A stretch of DNA of 64,000 nt from NCBI RefSeq assembly GCF_016918565.1, contig NZ_JAFFQD010000005.1, forward strand, positions 1 through 64,000, written 5' to 3'. Made by a program: the position numbers and the translations under genes. Positions within the stretch are counted from its first letter, which is position 1. Each line of letters opens with the position of its first letter. Positions 37,736 through 46,229 of the stretch are shown in pieces. The notes under the pieces are model-generated. The model did no database searches. It had not been told where the DNA came from and worked only from the letters and a program-made list of their open reading frames with translations. This DNA comes from Desulfogranum marinum (GTDB taxonomy: Bacteria > Desulfobacterota > Desulfobulbia > Desulfobulbales > Desulfobulbaceae).

Positions 37736-38644
37736 CTACCCTCTGGGGTGAAAGCGCTGGTGGATTGATTTTAATCTGTCCGTATCAATGTGGGTGTATA
37801 TCTGGGTGGTGGTAATATCTGCATGACCAAGCATCATTTGCACTGAGCGAAGGTCTGCTCCACCGCTCAGGAGGTGAGTTGCAAAGGAATGGCGAAGCAT
37901 GTGCGGGCTTATATCTTGTTTTATCCCCCTAGCCCTGGCCGTTTCCCTAAGAATTTGCCAGAATCTGTTTCTTGTCATTGCTCTGCCGCGATTGGAGAGG
38001 AAGAGCATCGTATTGGTGCGATTTTTCACCATGGCTGGCCGCGCACGTTCCATATATTCTCGAATACAGGCCGCTGTTTTTGCATCAAAAGGGACTAGCC
38101 TTTCTTTGTTGCCCTTGCCAAGTATGCGTAGATGGCAGGTGGCCAGATTGCATCCTTTTAAGGGGATGGAAACCAGTTCCGTCACCCTGACCCCTGTTGC
38201 ATAGAGCAGGTGGATCATGGTCCAGTTGCGTATATTGATCGGAGTCGGCAGAAGTGGCCGGGTGAGCAGCAGATCAATCTCCTCTAGGTGCAGAGCTTTG
38301 GGTAGGTTACGTCCGATTTTCGGTGAATCAAGCTCAAGAAGAGGATTGGTGGTAATAATTCCCTGTGCCACTAGATAGGCAAAGAAAGCACGCAGCGCTG
38401 CAAGTCGCCTCGCACTGGAACGTGCACTGTGTTTTTTGTTATGGCAATGTGCAAAGAAAAGCTGAATATGCTTTTTGTCTACCGCAGCACAGCTTGTAAC
38501 ATGTTGTTCGGCAATAACAGATATAAACAACTGAAGATCGGAGCGGTAGGCTTCAATTGTATTATGGGCTAACCTTCGCTGAACAGTAAGATGCTGCAGG
38601 AAAAGTTCGAGGTGGGCGGGTAGATCTATTGTTTTGTGATGAAT
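37736..38644 (-). CDS. xerD: Site-specific tyrosine recombinase XerC/XerD
   Basis: A tyrosine recombinase that resolves chromosome dimers at dif. All catalytic residues are visible: Arg in LLYATGVRVTELVSI, Lys in LGKGNKERLVPF, HxxR in SPHMLRHSFATHLL, then LGHADITTTQIYTHI with the second His and the nucleophilic Tyr. The first in-frame ATG/GTG/TTG is the TTG at 38530, but that cuts off the first half of the core-binding domain. Upstream codons continue the family well (LPAHLELFLQHLTVQRRLAHNTIEAYRSDL). The best fit is an ATT at 38644 with GGA nine bases ahead, giving 302 residues, the usual length. Start assignment is inference. Confidence 0.88.
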   Translation of the reverse strand: MHHKTIDLPAHLELFLQHLTVQRRLAHNTIEAYRSDLQLFISVIAEQHVTSCAAVDKKHIQLFFAHCHNKKHSARSSARRLAALRAFFAYLVAQGIITTNPLLELDSPKIGRNLPKALHLEEIDLLLTRPLLPTPINIRNWTMIHLLYATGVRVTELVSIPLKGCNLATCHLRILGKGNKERLVPFDAKTAACIREYMERARPAMVKNRTNTMLFLSNRGRAMTRNRFWQILRETARARGIKQDISPHMLRHSFATHLLSGGADLRSVQMMLGHADITTTQIYTHIDTDRLKSIHQRFHPRG

Positions 38645-38656
38645 GGCGTGTTTTCC

Positions 38657-38693
38657 AACAAAAATGTCCTGGCTTTTGACCAGGACATTTTTG
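38657..38693 (-). terminator. Rho-independent terminator of rpsU
   Basis: AAATGTCCTGG and CCAGGACATTT form a perfect 11-bp stem around a seven-base loop, with T residues on the minus-strand 3' side. It lies just after the rpsU stop and just before the proposed xerD start, so xerD needs read-through or its own promoter. Confidence 0.85.
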
Positions 38694-38694
38694 T

Positions 38695-38889
38695 TTAACC
38701 TCGATTTTTCATCCGGTTAAACTTACGAAGTTTTCGTAGTGCTTCGGCAGCTTTGCGGCGTTTTTTGACGCTGGGTTTTTCATAAAATTCACGTCGCTTC
38801 AGCTCTCGCTTGATACCGTCAATTTGCAGTTTTTTCTTCAATTGCCGAATTGCGTATTCAAGGTCACCTTTGACTTCTACTTCGATCAT
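38695..38889 (-). CDS. rpsU: 30S ribosomal protein S21
   Basis: A 64-residue highly basic protein with the S21 pattern IEVEVKGDLEYAIRQLKKKL, REFYEKPSVKKRRKAAEALRK and an Arg/Lys-rich tail. AAGGA precedes the ATG. In many proteobacteria rpsU heads the rpsU-dnaG-rpoD operon, but here dnaG-rpoD lies about 18 kb away and rpsU is instead next to xerD. Confidence 0.96.
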   Translation of the reverse strand: MIEVEVKGDLEYAIRQLKKKLQIDGIKRELKRREFYEKPSVKKRRKAAEALRKLRKFNRMKNRG

Positions 38890-39164
38890 GATTGAATCAC
38901 ATCCTTGTTAGAGTGCTATTTATTATTAGGGGTTGAAAAAGTATTCAAGAGAGAGAATCTACTTAAAATGAATACACGTGTCAATAAAATTGCACCAAAG
39001 TTCGGTGACTTTTGCATAATGACTGCTCTTTTTTTGCGGAGGAATTCGGGACTATGGTTCGTTGTGCTGCATAAAGAGCAGAACTGTAAAGATAATTGAG
39101 TGATAATGCATTTTTTGTCCAAAGTGGTAGAATGCAGGAATTATATAACAGCAAGGAGGTGATT

Positions 39165-40100
39165 ATGGCAAAAATTCGATTGGCGCTTATAGCCGGTGGC
39201 AAGTCAGATGAGCGTGAAGTTTCATTAAACGGTGCTGCAGGGGTTGAAAAAGAGCTGGATGGTAACAAGTATGATGTGATTCGCTATGACCCCGCAACTG
39301 ATTTGGAAACCATCGCCCATAATGCTGAAAATATCGATGTCGCATTTGTGCTGCTCCATGGTTTATTTGGCGAGGACGGCACTATTCAAGGATTTTTAGA
39401 CCTGCTTGACATACCTTATCAGGGTTCAGGGGTTCTAGGCAGTGCTCTGGCAATGAATAAGAACCTGGCGAAAATTTTATATAGGCTCAATGGATTACCT
39501 GTTGCGCCGTGGGTAATGGCCGAGAGGGAGGACCGGGAAGTTCCGCAAAGAATTAACGAGCAACTGAATTTACCCTATGTTGTAAAACCGGTAAAACAGG
39601 GATCCTCCATCGGCATGACTATAGTCCGGGAAAAAGAAGCCCTTTCAGCAGCCCTGGACCTGGCCTTCAAGCATGATGATGAAGTTATGGTTGAGGAGTA
39701 TATAGAGGGCAGGGAAATTACTGTTGGCGTGATCGGTAATGACGAGCTGATAGCATTGCCTCTTGTGGAAATTATTCCGGATAGCCGGTTTGATTTTTTT
39801 GATTATGAGGCCAAATATGTGGCTGGAGCAAGTCAAGAAATATGTCCGGCAGAGGTGAGTGAAGAAATACGTGATACAGCGCAGGCATATGCTATTACAG
39901 CCCACCGCACCTTACAACTGCGTGGTTACAGTCGCACTGATATGATTGTCAACCAAGATGGCATTTTTGTGCTCGAAACCAACACTATTCCAGGGATGAC
40001 CCTAACCAGCCTCTTACCGCAGGCCGCAGCCGAGGCTGGGTTGCCGTTTCCTCAGCTTTTAGACAAATTGATTGAGCTTGCCATGGAAGGACGGCGGTAA
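39165..40100 (+). CDS. ddl: D-alanine--D-alanine ligase
   Basis: A 311-residue ATP-grasp enzyme making the D-Ala-D-Ala dipeptide for peptidoglycan. It has the N-terminal IAGGKSDEREVSLNGA, FVLLHGLFGEDGTIQGFLDLLDIPYQGSG, YVVKPVKQGSSIGMTIV, EEYIEGREITVGVIG and the C-terminal ETNTIPGMTLTSLLPQAA. The ATG at 39165 has an excellent AAGGAGGTG just upstream. It is monocistronic and convergent with serS. A GGACGG/CCGTCC hairpin near its end could help termination. Confidence 0.96.
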   Translation: MAKIRLALIAGGKSDEREVSLNGAAGVEKELDGNKYDVIRYDPATDLETIAHNAENIDVAFVLLHGLFGEDGTIQGFLDLLDIPYQGSGVLGSALAMNKNLAKILYRLNGLPVAPWVMAEREDREVPQRINEQLNLPYVVKPVKQGSSIGMTIVREKEALSAALDLAFKHDDEVMVEEYIEGREITVGVIGNDELIALPLVEIIPDSRFDFFDYEAKYVAGASQEICPAEVSEEIRDTAQAYAITAHRTLQLRGYSRTDMIVNQDGIFVLETNTIPGMTLTSLLPQAAAEAGLPFPQLLDKLIELAMEGRR

Positions 40101-40144
40101 AGAAAGCACCGTCCCTCCATCGCTGCAGGATTGACTGTTGGCCG

Positions 40145-41422
40145 TTATGAAAGAAAACGGTTTTCGAAATAGGGTGTGAGCACTTCGGGGATGGCTACAG
40201 AGCCATCCTCTTGCTGGTAGTTTTCCAGGATTGCGAGCAGGGTTCGCCCAACAGCAAGGCCGGATCCGTTCAAGGTGTGGACCAGGCTGCTTTTTTTCTT
40301 GCCATCAGGCCGATACCGGATCCCGGCCCGCCTTGCCTGGAAGTCGAGGAAATTAGAGCAGGAAGAGATCTCGCGATAAGCGTTCTGTCCTGGCAGCCAC
40401 ACTTCGATATCATAGGTCTTGGTGGCGGAAAAGCCGAGATCGCCGGTACAGAGATTGACCACTCGGTACGGTAACTGCAGCAATTGGAGTACTGTTTCAG
40501 CTTCTTCAAGGAGACGTTCGTGCTCTTGCTCCGATTGTTCCGGAGTTGTAAATTTAACGAGTTCTACCTTTTCAAACTGATGTTGGCGGATAAGTCCGCG
40601 TGTATCCTTGCCGTATGAGCCTGCCTCTGACCGAAAACAGGGGGTATAGGCTGTATAGTACAGTGGGAGTTGGTCTTCACGCAGGGTCTCGCCTGCGTGG
40701 ATATTCGTAACAGGAACCTCAGCTGTGGGAATAAGCCACAGGTCCCAATCTTCAATTTTAAACAAGTCTGCTTTGAATTTAGGCAGCTGGCCTGTCCCCG
40801 TCATGGTGGCTGAATTGACCATAAATGGGGGCAGTACTTCAGTGTAGCCATGTTTTTGGGTATGTAGATCAAGGAAAAAATTCACCAGAGCACGGGAAAG
40901 GCGTGAACCGAAACCTTTGAGTAGTGAGAACCGGGCCCCGGCTAATTTCGCTGAGGTCTCAAAGTCGAGGATGCCGAGGTCTTCTCCAATCTCCCAGTGT
41001 GGTTTAGGGGTAAAAGAAAAAGACGGTATCTTTCCCCATTTTTTGATTTCAACATTATCGCTGTCATCGTTTCCCTGGGGGACAGTATCGTCACATAAGT
41101 TGGGAATGGAGAGGACTATATCACTTAATTGCGTCTCGATCTCAGCCAGATCGCTATCAATTGATTTGACCTGATCACCAACTTCCCGCATTTCCCGGAT
41201 AAGTGGCTCGGCCTTTTCATGTTCTCCTGCCTGTTTCAGAGGGGCGATTTCCTTGGAAACAGTGTTGCGTCTATTTTTCAAGGTTTCAACTTGACCGAGG
41301 AGCGAAAGTCGTTGGTTGTCTAGCTCCGAAAAATGTTCGAAGAGAGATGGATCAATCCCCCGAAGGATACTTTTTTCGCGGACAAGCTGCAGGTTCTCTC
41401 TGATAAACCGTAATTCTAGCAT
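40145..41422 (-). CDS. serS: Seryl-tRNA synthetase
   Basis: A 425-residue class II aminoacyl-tRNA synthetase. The N-terminal tRNA-binding coiled coil spans about residues 25-105. Class II motif 2 is seen in [29 protein letters not shown] and motif 3 in [20 protein letters not shown]. The serine-pocket region includes [13 protein letters not shown]. Length is normal. No strong ribosome-binding site is seen before the ATG. Confidence 0.96.
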   Translation of the reverse strand: MLELRFIRENLQLVREKSILRGIDPSLFEHFSELDNQRLSLLGQVETLKNRRNTVSKEIAPLKQAGEHEKAEPLIREMREVGDQVKSIDSDLAEIETQLSDIVLSIPNLCDDTVPQGNDDSDNVEIKKWGKIPSFSFTPKPHWEIGEDLGILDFETSAKLAGARFSLLKGFGSRLSRALVNFFLDLHTQKHGYTEVLPPFMVNSATMTGTGQLPKFKADLFKIEDWDLWLIPTAEVPVTNIHAGETLREDQLPLYYTAYTPCFRSEAGSYGKDTRGLIRQHQFEKVELVKFTTPEQSEQEHERLLEEAETVLQLLQLPYRVVNLCTGDLGFSATKTYDIEVWLPGQNAYREISSCSNFLDFQARRAGIRYRPDGKKKSSLVHTLNGSGLAVGRTLLAILENYQQEDGSVAIPEVLTPYFENRFLS

Positions 41423-41932
41423 GGGAATACACTGTGCAGGAGTTAATGAAGGAGTAACAATTTAAAAAAACAACCTCTTTTATTATCATGGCTTTTCTGT
41501 AAACGCAACGGCAATAAGGTCTGATTCCGCTAAAGCCGGATGACTTATTTTTGAAGTTGCTTTTTGTGTAGCCGAGCCGGACAATTGAGCATTTCCATAA
41601 AAAGGGAAAGACAGAGGCTGGGCTGCCAACGGCAAAACTTTTTGCAGCGCTACATTAGATTGCTATAATGGTTTTGGTCTGCTAGTTTCTGAAGTTATTT
41701 TTGGACGGGATCGTCGATCTATTGGTCTTCGATACCGTGGTGTTTTGTATAACACGCAACGCACCATCTACTTGTCGTTACAGTATAAAAACTTTTTCTG
41801 CAGAGCTTGAGCTAACCAGAGTCTTCGCTACCTGTATACCTTTATTTGAACTAAATCGTCTTTGAGCGTATGGTAGGCTCGTTGTGAGGCTGTCTTTTTT
41901 TCAACCACTTTTGTCGCACCCTGTCTTGGGAA
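41423..41932. other. Gene-free stretch, 510 bp, with a possible structured leader
   Basis: No protein-coding frame is convincing. At 41513-41550 AATAAG-G-TC pairs with GACTTATT around an inner TCCG/CGGA stem, followed by five T residues. Around it are short pieces (ACGGCAA, CGCTAAAGCC, AGCCGAGCCGGAC) that loosely resemble conserved parts of the c-di-GMP-I (GEMM) riboswitch, but the full fold could not be made to fit. The next gene on this strand, tatC, starts nearly 400 bases later. Confidence 0.3.
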
Positions 41933-42712
41933 TTGTATATTGTGAAAGTTAGTAAGAACCTTATTGTTTTTCTCTCGGAATTGAGAAAGTCGATCAAGCT
42001 GTCGGCCGTAAGTCTGCTGGTCATGACCGGCTGCATTTTTGCGCTTTCCAGCGGATTGATCTCTTTGTTTCAGCAGCATCTGGATGAACAGCTCTATTTT
42101 TTTTCAGTAGCCGGACCTTTTCTTGCGCATGTTAAGGTCTCTTTTTTGGGGGCGATCTATGTCTTGATGCCTTTGTTGACCTATGTTTTATGGAAGGCCA
42201 TGGGGAAGCCTTTCAACGTTACCGGCAGACGTCTTTTTTGGTTTGTGGCAGCTACCTGTAGTCTTTTCTACGCAGGAACCATTTTTTGTTTTTTTGTCAC
42301 CTTGCCCTATGGAGTCCAATTTTTGTTGAGTTTTCAGTCTGAGGATATGCGGGCAGTTATCTCCATCGGTCGATTTGTCAATTTTATCACATTGTTTATT
42401 CTAGCGTTTGGGGTTATTTTTGAGCTGCCGGTATTTATGATTTTTAGTGCTCAGGTTGGTGTCTTTACCCGTCGGGCATTTGAGAAAAACAGGCGATTTG
42501 CAGTACTCGGTATTGCCATTCTTTCCGCGCTGCTCACCCCTACGCCAGATATAGTAAACATGGCACTGATGGGAGGACCGCTATACTTGCTGTACGAAGC
42601 CGGTATCCTGTTGATACGGATTTTCAGGCTGGAAAAAGCGCAAGCCAGTGTACCTGTTCCAGCGGAAGATGCACAGGAAACAAGGGAAAACGAAAAACAA
42701 GAGCGCCCCTGA
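41933..42712 (+). CDS. tatC: Sec-independent protein translocase subunit TatC
   Basis: A 259-residue membrane protein with six hydrophobic segments, the core receptor for twin-arginine signal peptides. The N-terminal FLSELRKSIKLSAVSLLV resembles the conserved HLxELR region. The TM3-4 region with FFVTLPYGVQFLLSF and LTPTPDIVNMALMGGPLYLLYE near TM6 are characteristic. It ends in a charged tail. The start is uncertain: TTG at 41933 or GTG at 41942. No tatA or tatB gene is adjacent, so they must lie elsewhere. Confidence 0.88.
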   Translation: MYIVKVSKNLIVFLSELRKSIKLSAVSLLVMTGCIFALSSGLISLFQQHLDEQLYFFSVAGPFLAHVKVSFLGAIYVLMPLLTYVLWKAMGKPFNVTGRRLFWFVAATCSLFYAGTIFCFFVTLPYGVQFLLSFQSEDMRAVISIGRFVNFITLFILAFGVIFELPVFMIFSAQVGVFTRRAFEKNRRFAVLGIAILSALLTPTPDIVNMALMGGPLYLLYEAGILLIRIFRLEKAQASVPVPAEDAQETRENEKQERP

Positions 42713-42716
42713 CGGG

Positions 42717-43136
42717 TTAATCGAATTCAAGAACGTGTATACCTTGCTGTATAAGCAAGGCTGCCGTCACGCCGGCATTGCCATTGATAGCACAGGAGGG
42801 GCTGCGTGATTTTAGGTAGCAGGTCGTTATTTTCTGGGATTGGGCAATGGAGAGAACCAGCTCTGCCCCTTGAATAAAGTTTGAGGTGACATCGTTATTA
42901 TTACAATCCAGAACGTGTGCCTTGCCCTTAAGAACATCAAATCCATTGCCACCAATAATTGAAGCGGCTGGTCGAGGTGTTGGTAATCCTCCCAATTGCT
43001 CCGGGCAGACCGGTATCCAGAGAGTTTTTTGCAGGCAATGCATGCAGGAATGGTTTTTTTTACTTTTTCCGTCGTATCGTGTCGAGAGCCCTGTAAGGCA
43101 GGCACTGACCAGGCATTTTTCAACGTAATCGTTCAT
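42717..43136 (-). CDS. DUF523 family protein
   Basis: A 139-residue protein of the DUF523 family. It has the typical opening CLVSACLTGLSTRYDGKSK, the middle WIPVCPEQLGGLPTPRPAAS and the later CYLKSRSPSCAING. Several conserved cysteines suggest metal or sulfur chemistry, but no function is established. Its stop lies four bases from that of tatC, on the opposite strand. Confidence 0.9.
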   Translation of the reverse strand: MNDYVEKCLVSACLTGLSTRYDGKSKKNHSCMHCLQKTLWIPVCPEQLGGLPTPRPAASIIGGNGFDVLKGKAHVLDCNNNDVTSNFIQGAELVLSIAQSQKITTCYLKSRSPSCAINGNAGVTAALLIQQGIHVLEFD

Positions 43137-43175
43137 GGTACCATTTTCAGGGGTGTTGGTAGGGGATGTTAAAGT

Positions 43176-43502
43176 ATGGCAGAGCGTAGAGATCTTCGGC
43201 AGGTACAGCGTAATAGGAAGATATTGTGGCGTATTGGTTTGCTGGTTGCCGCATGTGGTCTGCTTTTACTTCTTTTTATGCCGGGAAGAGGGCTGCTGCA
43301 CTACTATAAGCTGCAACGAAATGTACAAACATTAACCCAGGACAATATTCGTTTGCAAGAGGCCAATAATGCTCTTACAGAAGAAATACATCGTTTGAAA
43401 ACCGACGATGCCTGTATCGAGAATTTGGCCAGGAAAAAACATGGTATGTTGAAAAAAAACGAGGAAGTTTACGATTTCAATCGATATAATAAGAAGAAAT
43501 AG
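43176..43502 (+). CDS. Septum formation initiator FtsB/DivIC-like
   Basis: A 108-residue bitopic membrane protein. A basic cytoplasmic N-terminus is followed by one hydrophobic helix (ILWRIGLLVAACGLLLLLF) and a periplasmic coiled coil (LQRNVQTLTQDNIRLQEANNALTEEIHRLKTD) ending in the ENLARKKHGMLKKNEEVY motif of the FtsB/DivIC family. It would act in the FtsQLB divisome subcomplex. AGGGGA lies about ten bases before the ATG. Confidence 0.88.
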   Translation: MAERRDLRQVQRNRKILWRIGLLVAACGLLLLLFMPGRGLLHYYKLQRNVQTLTQDNIRLQEANNALTEEIHRLKTDDACIENLARKKHGMLKKNEEVYDFNRYNKKK

Positions 43503-43548
43503 CTTCTTTTTTTCAACTTCTGTTTGTCTCGCCTGCTGCAGTTAAAGG

Positions 43549-43566
43549 GTGCAGCCTTCGCTGCAC
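43549..43566. terminator. Hairpin between converging ftsB-like and fmdB-type genes
   Basis: GTGCAGC at 43549-43555 and GCTGCAC at 43560-43566 form a perfect stem with a CTTC loop, flanked by GG/CC. No strong T tract follows on either strand, so a bidirectional terminator role is only a suggestion. Confidence 0.4.
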
Positions 43567-43612
43567 ACACCCTATTTGTTGTATAGGCCACCCGGGCCCA
43601 TATCTTTTACGC

Positions 43613-43828
43613 TCAGGAAAAACCGGATGTGGAAGAACATCCAGGTGAAGCTGAACCCAGAGAGGACGGTGCCGAAGACCCTATGCGAACACTGGAAGCA
43701 GACATCTTTTTTACTACATCCGTACTCTGACACTGAGGGCATTTGACATCTTCAGTCTGCTGCGACTGGGTCGTTAATACTTCAAACTGGTGCTTGCAGT
43801 CCTTGCATTCATATTCATAAATAGGCAT
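43613..43828 (-). CDS. FmdB-type zinc-ribbon protein
   Basis: A 71-residue protein with the FmdB/CxxC zinc-ribbon pattern MPIYEYECKDCKHQFE and VKCPQCQSTDVVKKMS. A serine/glycine-rich tail follows. AGAGG precedes the ATG. Members were first noted beside formamidase genes as putative regulators; the role here is unknown. Confidence 0.88.
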   Translation of the reverse strand: MPIYEYECKDCKHQFEVLTTQSQQTEDVKCPQCQSTDVVKKMSASSVRIGSSAPSSLGSASPGCSSTSGFS

Positions 43829-43989
43829 TTGTTACCTCTGCTGGAAATATATAGGTCATTGTTTGAATCTATGCGATCCGTTTACGTAGTGAGTCTGCAA
43901 TAACAGCAATCGGATGTAGCTGTTCGGCGTGACAAACTACCGTTAATGGAAAACCTGTTTAAGGTGAACAGTAAACACAGGAGTAAATT

Positions 43990-44871
43990 TTGTCAGCCAA
44001 AAATAAAACAGCGGGAGAAAAGGCTCATTCTTCAAAGCCGCAACCGGATGCTTGCCGTCTCGTCAGGATGGGCAATGATCTGCGTCGACTACTCCTGTTT
44101 CACCAACAGGTAGGGATTGGGGCATATCCTATGGTAGAAGGGCTTGAAAAAATCACGCTGCGAACTCGTCGCTCCCGTCCTTCTTCGCCTCCGCTTCCTT
44201 TACCCGCACGTAAGAAAGTAAAGAAGCCCGTCACTGCTCAAAAGGTGTCTGGAGCGTCATCAAGCGGCACGAACGTAAAAGCTGTCAAAGAGATTTTTCA
44301 GAACATTGCTGATTGTGTTCAATGCTCCTTGAGTGAAGGTGTACCCCTGGGGCTGCCTGTAAGGTTTCCCCACAAGGTGAGCCTCATGATTATCGGTGAT
44401 TACTGCCTTGATACAAGCAAAGAGCAAGCAGCGTGTTTCTTTGGCATGGCAGAAGATAAGATGCTTGCCAAAATGATAAGTGCCCTGGGGCTTAAACAGG
44501 AAGATGTCTATATTACAAACTGCATCAAATGCTGCTGCAGCGACGGTATTATCCCCGGCGACGAGCAACTGCAAAAGTGCCGGCCGTATCTTGCACGTGA
44601 AATTGCGGCGGTGAAACCAGCTGTTATCTGTGCCATGGGCGACTTAAGCGCTAAAGCTGTTCTTGATACAACCGAACCCGTGGTTCGCTTGCGTGGGACG
44701 TTTCGCCGATATCGTTACTACGAAGAACATCCAGTGGAGGTGATGGTCACCTTTCATCCCCGTTTTCTTCTTGCCCATGAAGAGATGAAACGCGCAACCT
44801 GGAATGATCTCCAGCAGATTCAAAAACGGTTTTTGATGAGCAAAGTGAACACCTCGACTCCTGGGCAATAG
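43990..44871 (+). CDS. Uracil-DNA glycosylase superfamily protein, divergent iron-sulfur type
   Basis: A 293-residue protein. A basic, Ser/Pro-rich N-terminus (about 90 residues) precedes a domain with the four cysteines of family 4 uracil-DNA glycosylases: CVQC, NCIKC and KCRPYL, probably ligating a 4Fe-4S cluster. The family's motif A (GEAPG followed by PFVGxAG) is here GDYCLDTSKEQAACFFGMAE, and motif B (HPSYLLR) is here HPRFLLA. The loss of the catalytic glutamate pattern means activity on uracil is doubtful. The start is TTG at 43990 with CAGGAG six bases ahead. It ends 18 bases from the convergent PqqD-like gene. Confidence 0.75.
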   Translation: MSAKNKTAGEKAHSSKPQPDACRLVRMGNDLRRLLLFHQQVGIGAYPMVEGLEKITLRTRRSRPSSPPLPLPARKKVKKPVTAQKVSGASSSGTNVKAVKEIFQNIADCVQCSLSEGVPLGLPVRFPHKVSLMIIGDYCLDTSKEQAACFFGMAEDKMLAKMISALGLKQEDVYITNCIKCCCSDGIIPGDEQLQKCRPYLAREIAAVKPAVICAMGDLSAKAVLDTTEPVVRLRGTFRRYRYYEEHPVEVMVTFHPRFLLAHEEMKRATWNDLQQIQKRFLMSKVNTSTPGQ

Positions 44872-44889
44872 GTTAATCTGTGTCAACCG

Positions 44890-45276
44890 TCAATCTTTTT
44901 GCTTCATTGCCACAAGGCCACGTTTTCCCAGTTCTTTGAGAAAACTGGTTACTGAAATTTCTGATTCACGATTGTCGAGTTGATGCCGGTGTTGGAAATT
45001 TGTCGCTATGTCACGGACACTCCGTTGGCCGTCAATTAACTGCCACACAGAACTTCCCATTTGATCAAGCTGGATTTTTCTGCGGATATTACTTGTGTCT
45101 TTTCCTGTGACCCTTTTGACTAATGTATGGAAAAAGGGCTTCACTTCAACAGGGTAGGTAAGGAGCAACCCCTCCTGGTTTTCCTCTTCTTCGGTCCTTG
45201 GATTTTGCAGCGGTATGCATTCAAGAGCCTCTTTTCTGCTGAGTGGCTGTGGCATGTTATTTTGATTGGTTGACAT
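44890..45276 (-). CDS. PqqD-like protein
   Basis: A 128-residue protein whose C-terminal ~80 residues match the PqqD fold: IQLDQMGSSVWQLIDGQRSVRDIATNF followed by VTSFLKELGKRGLVAM. PqqD-type domains (RRE) bind leader peptides in several peptide-modification pathways, but free-standing relatives have other roles. An extra N-terminal ~45 residues contains a run of Glu. It is the last gene of a five-gene minus-strand cluster and overlaps the preceding gene by 20 bases, so translational coupling is likely. No radical SAM gene is nearby. Confidence 0.8.
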   Translation of the reverse strand: MSTNQNNMPQPLSRKEALECIPLQNPRTEEEENQEGLLLTYPVEVKPFFHTLVKRVTGKDTSNIRRKIQLDQMGSSVWQLIDGQRSVRDIATNFQHRHQLDNRESEISVTSFLKELGKRGLVAMKQKD

Positions 45277-46144
45277 TGCTCAAAGGGTAAGGTCTGTAGT
45301 TGTCAATAATGTGCTGTGTCGTTTCCGGAGGGAGGGGTTTATGCCCTTCTATGAGTATGCCGAGAATGATATTCGTATCAATGTGATGGGAAAGGTGCAG
45401 GTCCCTGTACCTAGGTTTGCGCGCAAGAGTTGCCTGCACTTTTTGCCAGCCGCTGCTTCTGTACGACCATTGAGCTGTGTGGGGAGTGACGGTGGCAACA
45501 GGCTGTGCCTGACCAGCCAGATGTGCTCCAAAGTCAGTAAGTGTCTTTGAGCGCAGTAATTCAGCCGCGGGCTTGAAACGGAGTAAGACCAGTCGTCGGC
45601 GGTCAAGAGAAAAGACAATAGAGTATTTCCCAGGGTAAAATTCATGGTTTTCCAGGATAGCGCCGGAAGGCAGTAAAGCCTGGATATCAAAAACGGCCCA
45701 CGGAACCAGTCCGTTATGAGTATCGTTTGTTAAGGTATGCAGGAGGCGGGTGAACGTGGGAAGTTCACTGTTTTGATAGCAAAGGAAGCGGAGAATAATA
45801 ACTATGCGCGAAGATGCATGGTAGAGCAAAATGCCGTGATGGTGTGTGTTATTATCCCACTTAAAACCTGCAGGCTGATAGGGATTGAGATGCACTGTAT
45901 AGGCGTCCGGCAATTCCCAGGGGGTAAGAGAAAGGTTTTTGTCTGCTTTGCTTAACTGTTTGAGGATCGAAGATGACGAAAAACGCCCCTGAACAGGTTG
46001 CCACTTGATATCAAAGGCAGGCTTGTCGTTTTTTTCAAAAAAAAGATAGTTTTTGAATATGACAGTGGCATGCCAGTTTTCCGGTATGTCAAAAGACATA
46101 CCGTTCCAGGCGATTTTTTTGTAATTATATAGTGTGCCAGGCAT
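45257..46144 (-). CDS. Uncharacterised protein, 295 residues, ABC-exporter cluster
   Basis: I do not recognise a named domain. The N-terminus has a pattern KIAWNGMSFDIPENWHATVIFKNYLFFE and FDIKWQPVQGRFSS, which I have an impression of seeing in other deltaproteobacterial proteins near similar transporters. No signal peptide or membrane helix is apparent, and the predicted content is mostly beta. It has one cysteine only. The ATG at 46144 has no good ribosome-binding site; the ATG of MSFDIP at 46099 has GGAAC nearby but would split the conserved WNGM pattern. The gene lies 85 bases after the preceding gene and overlaps the PqqD-like gene. Confidence 0.75.
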   Translation of the reverse strand: MPGTLYNYKKIAWNGMSFDIPENWHATVIFKNYLFFEKNDKPAFDIKWQPVQGRFSSSSILKQLSKADKNLSLTPWELPDAYTVHLNPYQPAGFKWDNNTHHHGILLYHASSRIVIILRFLCYQNSELPTFTRLLHTLTNDTHNGLVPWAVFDIQALLPSGAILENHEFYPGKYSIVFSLDRRRLVLLRFKPAAELLRSKTLTDFGAHLAGQAQPVATVTPHTAQWSYRSSGWQKVQATLARKPRYRDLHLSHHIDTNIILGILIEGHKPLPPETTQHIIDNYRPYPLSNVNQSK

Positions 46145-46229
46145 CGCAGGGGAGAAAAAGTGGCTATGGAAGAAACCTTTCCGGGTTCAAGAGGTGCCGA
46201 TACATGACCTTCGTGGAATCCTGTAAGGA

